Assembly: GCA_014529385.2 (NCBI GenBank)
Contig: CM043946.1
Coordinates: 19,611,077-19,675,076 of the forward strand
DNA length: 64,000 nt
Reading direction: 5' to 3'
Source of the DNA: Adiantum capillus-veneris
Lineage: Eukaryota; Streptophyta; Polypodiopsida; Polypodiales; Pteridaceae
Shown here: piece after piece, positions 61,024 to 64,000 of the stretch
Layout of the letters: every line of letters starts with the position of its first letter
How positions within the stretch are numbered: position 1 is the stretch's first letter
Translations under genes and position numbers: made by a program
Notes under the pieces: model-generated
What the model saw: only the letters and a program-made list of their open reading frames with translations
What the model was told of the DNA's origin: nothing
Databases searched by the model: none

Positions 61024-61353
61024 TTATTTCTTCTGTTGCCTCTTATACTTTTTGGTGGTGGAGACCTTGGATGTAACCGTGTTTTTGGACTTTGCAACAG
61101 CATGTATGGAAGTTGCATCATTGACAGGGAGACAGCCACTTGGTGTATTTAGAAAATCCTTCTTCACAAGAGCACGTTCTTTGGCGACCAGATCCAGTAC
61201 AAAGAGTTCAGCTTCTGCAATATTTCCTCCACTGACATACTCACTCTCTACATCGTTTGGAAAAAGATCCCATCCCCGCTTGTCATACTCAAGAGTCAAG
61301 TGTGCAGTCGTTGAAGAGAGAGAGTGTTTGCACTGTGCACCATTGATCTCCAT
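61024..61353 (-). CDS. Unrecognised 109-aa frame, possible captured gene fragment
   Basis: The minus-strand frame starts MEINGAQCKHSLSSTTAHLT and contains YDKRGWDLFPNDVESEYVSG and AEAELFVLDLVAKERALVKK; it ends in a Lys-rich tail STTKKYKRQQKK. Its composition is balanced, unlike the CT-repeat frames around it, and it has no retrotransposon motif. It lies antisense inside element E, which otherwise lacks coding sequence. On the minus strand an AG (TTGCAG, near 61399-61404) lies about 50 bases upstream and could be a splice acceptor, but there is an in-frame TGA just before the ATG. A piece of host gene carried by the element is one explanation; a chance frame is another. No function assigned. 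Confidence 0.35.
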   Translation of the reverse strand: MEINGAQCKHSLSSTTAHLTLEYDKRGWDLFPNDVESEYVSGGNIAEAELFVLDLVAKERALVKKDFLNTPSGCLPVNDATSIHAVAKSKNTVTSKVSTTKKYKRQQKK

Positions 61354-61872
61354 GAGGGATCATGGATAAAGGAGACTTCGCTTCTTGCTAAGAGGTTATC
61401 TGCAATTTACATAGTGCAACCTTATTTTTCTTTAGGACTTGACAAGGGAATGTAAGCTTTCATCGATGACCAATGACCAAGCTGTATCACAAGGAATTGA
61501 TGCTAAGAAGACGGACTTGGACAAATCTCTTTAAAGAATTGTGCAACACTCTCTTAGACAACACCAGTTGTCGGGCATCCTCGGGCATTAACGATGAGGG
61601 AAATGGTCACTCTTGCACAGGGGGAGATTGCACTGAGTGTCTGTGTCTTCCTTCTCTCCTCTCCTCCCTCCTCTCTTGTTGTGCCAGCGTAGCACTCCAC
61701 TCTAGGAGGTGTGCCTGTGCATTCTCGCTTACTCTTTATCGCTCTTTGTCTCTCTATGTTTGCATATGATATTGATTATGTGCTATGGGATTTACGAGGT
61801 AAGTGGTTTTGTGTGTTTTATGTATTGCAATATGTTGCTTTTTGGTATTTTGTAGGGACACCGTGACTCCAT

Positions 61873-62210
61873 TTGTATAAAGATAGAATCACTATCAAGG
61901 ATAGATTTTTTGGGCCATGGGTAGAAGATCTATTTGATAAATTACAAGGGTCTACTTACTTCAGTAGGATTGATATTAAAAGTGGCTATCATCAGATAAG
62001 GGTAGTCAATGAAGATATCTTAAAGAACGCTTTTTGCACAACATTTGGTCTTCATGAATATCTTGTCATGCCTTTGACAACTGCTCTGGCCACATTCAAC
62101 CGCTTAATGGAGAAAATCACTAGGTAATCTTTCAAGTTCTGAGAGAGAATAAACTTTTGATTAATAAAAAGAAAAGTGAATTTTTCCTACAAGAGATTTA
62201 ATAGTTAGAT
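61873..62210 (+). pseudogene. Gypsy-B Pol: reverse transcriptase core fragment
   Basis: KDRITIKDRFFGPWVEDLFD, then STYFSRIDIKSGYHQIRV, FGLHEYLVMPL and FNRLMEKITR, ending in a broken VLRENKLLINKKKSEFFLQE segment. These are RT palm blocks of Gypsy elements. The F-x-D-D catalytic block is missing, and the 3' LTR begins about 30 bases later, so the rest of Pol has been deleted. Confidence 0.85.
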
Positions 62211-62239
62211 CACATTATGTCATACAATCCAAAATCTAA

Positions 62240-62604
62240 CTATCCCAAATGATTTTCTCATTTTGAACTGATCATTCAATGTGGGAAAATGAATGGGAAC
62301 AAGAGTTAGAATACAGATATGTGCTTTTAGATCTATCTCAGTACGAGACCAAAAGGGAGAGAAGTTCACCTCTCATTAAGTGTCCAAAAGGGAGATGGTC
62401 TACCAAAGAGCAATGAGCAGGTAATGGAGCTTAAATAACTTAGGGTTAGCTTCAATAAAGCCTCCAAAGGTCAGTCTTTAAAGCCTTGCCATGGGTAGGT
62501 ATTTTTAGCCTTTGTAAACTTTGGACTATGGCCACCAATTGGATGCAAGTGGCCAAGTGAACACTCCCACTTGCATGGGGAGAGCTCTCTTTGTAGGGGA
62601 TGAG

Positions 62605-62643
<39 letters not shown>

Positions 62644-63760
62644 CAATAGCTCCCCTTTTTCACATAAGGCATGTACAGGACACATGTGAGGCTCCTAGAT
62701 AAGTTTCCCCTCAATGAAGCCTAATTCCTATTGGATGGCCTATGGCAAGGACCAATGAGAATTAAGATTGAGTAAATTGTGCTTGAACATTCTAGAAAAG
62801 TTTGTTAAAAGAATCAATGAGAAATGAGATCCCCCTAATTCCTATTAGACAGTCTACCAAGGGGTCCAATGGGAATTAAGCAACCCATAAGCTAGCTTAA
62901 TTCCTATTGGCCAGTTGATTTAGATGTCCAAAAGAATTTAAATAATTATTGCTCTCTCTAAAGGGCAAATAAGGACACTTTTCACAAGGCTACACACCTT
63001 TCTTGTTATCTCTCATTAGGTAAGCCATGGATGAACCAATAGGATGCAAGCATCAGTAATTGCATGAAGGGGAGGGGGGTCGACCAAGCAAGAGGAGGCT
63101 CTCATTTTTGGCATACTGAACCACATATACTTACACTTCTCTCATTGTGTTGATCAAGAACTCCATCTCCTTCTCCTACACCAATACCTCTTGGCTATGG
63201 AATGCAAATTCAACCAAGAGTTAACCCTCAATGGCATGCTCCTCTTCTCTACCATCTATATTACTATGCTAAGATAATATCCAAGAGTAATCTATAGTGA
63301 GGAAATTACCTATTTTTCATATACTACTTCTTCTTCCTCTTGCCTTCCCTCACTCCCTGCTAGCTCTCTCCACCTTTGGAGGTGTTTGAAGTCTTTGGAT
63401 TGAGGTCGAGGACAAGTAATTCATTTGCAATTCAGTTATGGGCATAATATTGGTGCATGAAGCTTACCATATTCATGTCATCAACAAGGTCTTAAGGAAC
63501 TCAAATTATGTATTGTACCAAGTCTCTCTTCATGGGAGAATCTATAATACAAAAGCCTTTTGGAGGTGGGACCAGCTCCAAGTAAATCCGGTCCTCAATT
63601 GTTGTCAATTTCTATAATTATCTCTCTTTTACAAGTATTATTCATGCCAAGTTAACTAGGTACAATGTTCATTTTACTACCTTTAATTAAGTGCTATCCT
63701 TATGCTCTCTAAGAATTCTCTTAAGGAAATGCTCATTATTGTTACTTTAATTCCACTACA
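62240..63760 (+). repeat. Gypsy-B 3' LTR (empty-site copy for the TTAA element)
   Basis: About 1.5 kb homologous to 32741-32977 plus 39569-40844. It contains (AC)n at 62611-62641 and a single TTAA at 62478-62481 where the 5' LTR holds the DNA transposon. Ends CCACTACA. No polypurine tract is visible before it, consistent with the upstream deletion. Confidence 0.83.
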
Positions 63761-64000
63761 ATCAATGTTATAGACATATTTTGTTACATCCGTATTAGAG
63801 CTATTGGTTCTTTGTTTAGAAAAGAGGTCCTTGAGTTGTCCATGAAAGGTTGGACCTGTTCATTGCAAGAGGGTAAGTGGAACATGGATTTATTATCCCG
63901 GTTGGAATGAACTAAGTTTGTCGTACATCATTGGAATCTATATACTTAATAATGGAGTCTTTCAGGGCTTGCCTTTGCCTTAGCAATTATTGAGCTACTA
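63761..64000 (+). other. Leader-like sequence after the right-hand Gypsy-B LTR
   Basis: GTATTAGAGCTATTGGTTCT and AGAGGTCCTTGAGTTGTCC resemble the start of the B internal region (TGGTATCATAGCTAATTGGT, GAGAGGTCCTGAAATC). If so, another internal region begins here and this LTR is shared by two tandem units. The sequence ends before coding could be checked. Confidence 0.45.

Overview
This 64-kb window is a transposable-element nest from a plant nuclear genome. The evidence for a plant is Ty1/Copia and Ty3/Gypsy LTR retrotransposons with plant-type initiator-Met primer sites (TGGTATCAGAGC), a TNP2/TNPA-type CACTA (En/Spm) element with short GT-AG introns, a plant-type LINE reverse transcriptase, and long (CT)n/(AG)n microsatellites. 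The abundance and nesting suggest a large, repeat-rich genome. The sequence does not let me choose between fern, lycophyte, gymnosperm and angiosperm. I see no convincing host gene, rRNA, tRNA or CRISPR array.

Left part (1-13.2 kb). A minus-strand LINE reverse-transcriptase frame runs off the left edge and stops at an (AG)n tract. Copia-1 (1968-7173) sits in a (TA)n microsatellite with TSD TATAT. A decayed CACTA element follows, with a TNP2-like transposase gene (about 7680-11133), a TNPA/Transposase_24-like gene (11241-12477), subterminal repeats and a 3' terminus at 13173.

Middle-left (13.2-21.4 kb) is gene-poor debris. It holds the end of a minus-strand LTR element, a 24-nt LTR-terminus motif present twice (13174 and 16673), a (CT)n tract, a 90-bp tandem repeat, and a 309-bp tandem duplication that contains a polypurine tract and LTR start.

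Gypsy-A (21389-32505, LTRs about 2.6 kb) encodes Gag, a protease, RT, RNase H, a second (archaeal-type) RNase H and integrase, all broken by frameshifts and stops. The second RNase H places it near the Tat group.

Right half (32.7-63.8 kb) is one old Gypsy element (Gypsy-B, LTRs about 1.5 kb) that has been opened several times. Its 5' LTR received a TTAA-flanked inverted-repeat DNA element (32982-39564), and that element received the nearly intact Copia-2 (33529-38767, TSD TATTT, 1,423-codon polyprotein). Its gag-pol region received the non-coding LTR element C (42866-58451, TSD GTAAA). C's 3' LTR received the minus-strand Gypsy-D (45509-58077), and Gypsy-D's protease gene received Copia-3 (49842-55026, TSD ATTTC). 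The RT region of B received a small LTR element E (59079-61877) that carries an unexplained antisense reading frame. This gives four levels of nesting (B > C > D > Copia-3), from which a relative insertion order can be read. Many inactivating mutations are C-to-T changes in CAG/CAA/CGA codons, as expected for methylated, silenced repeats.
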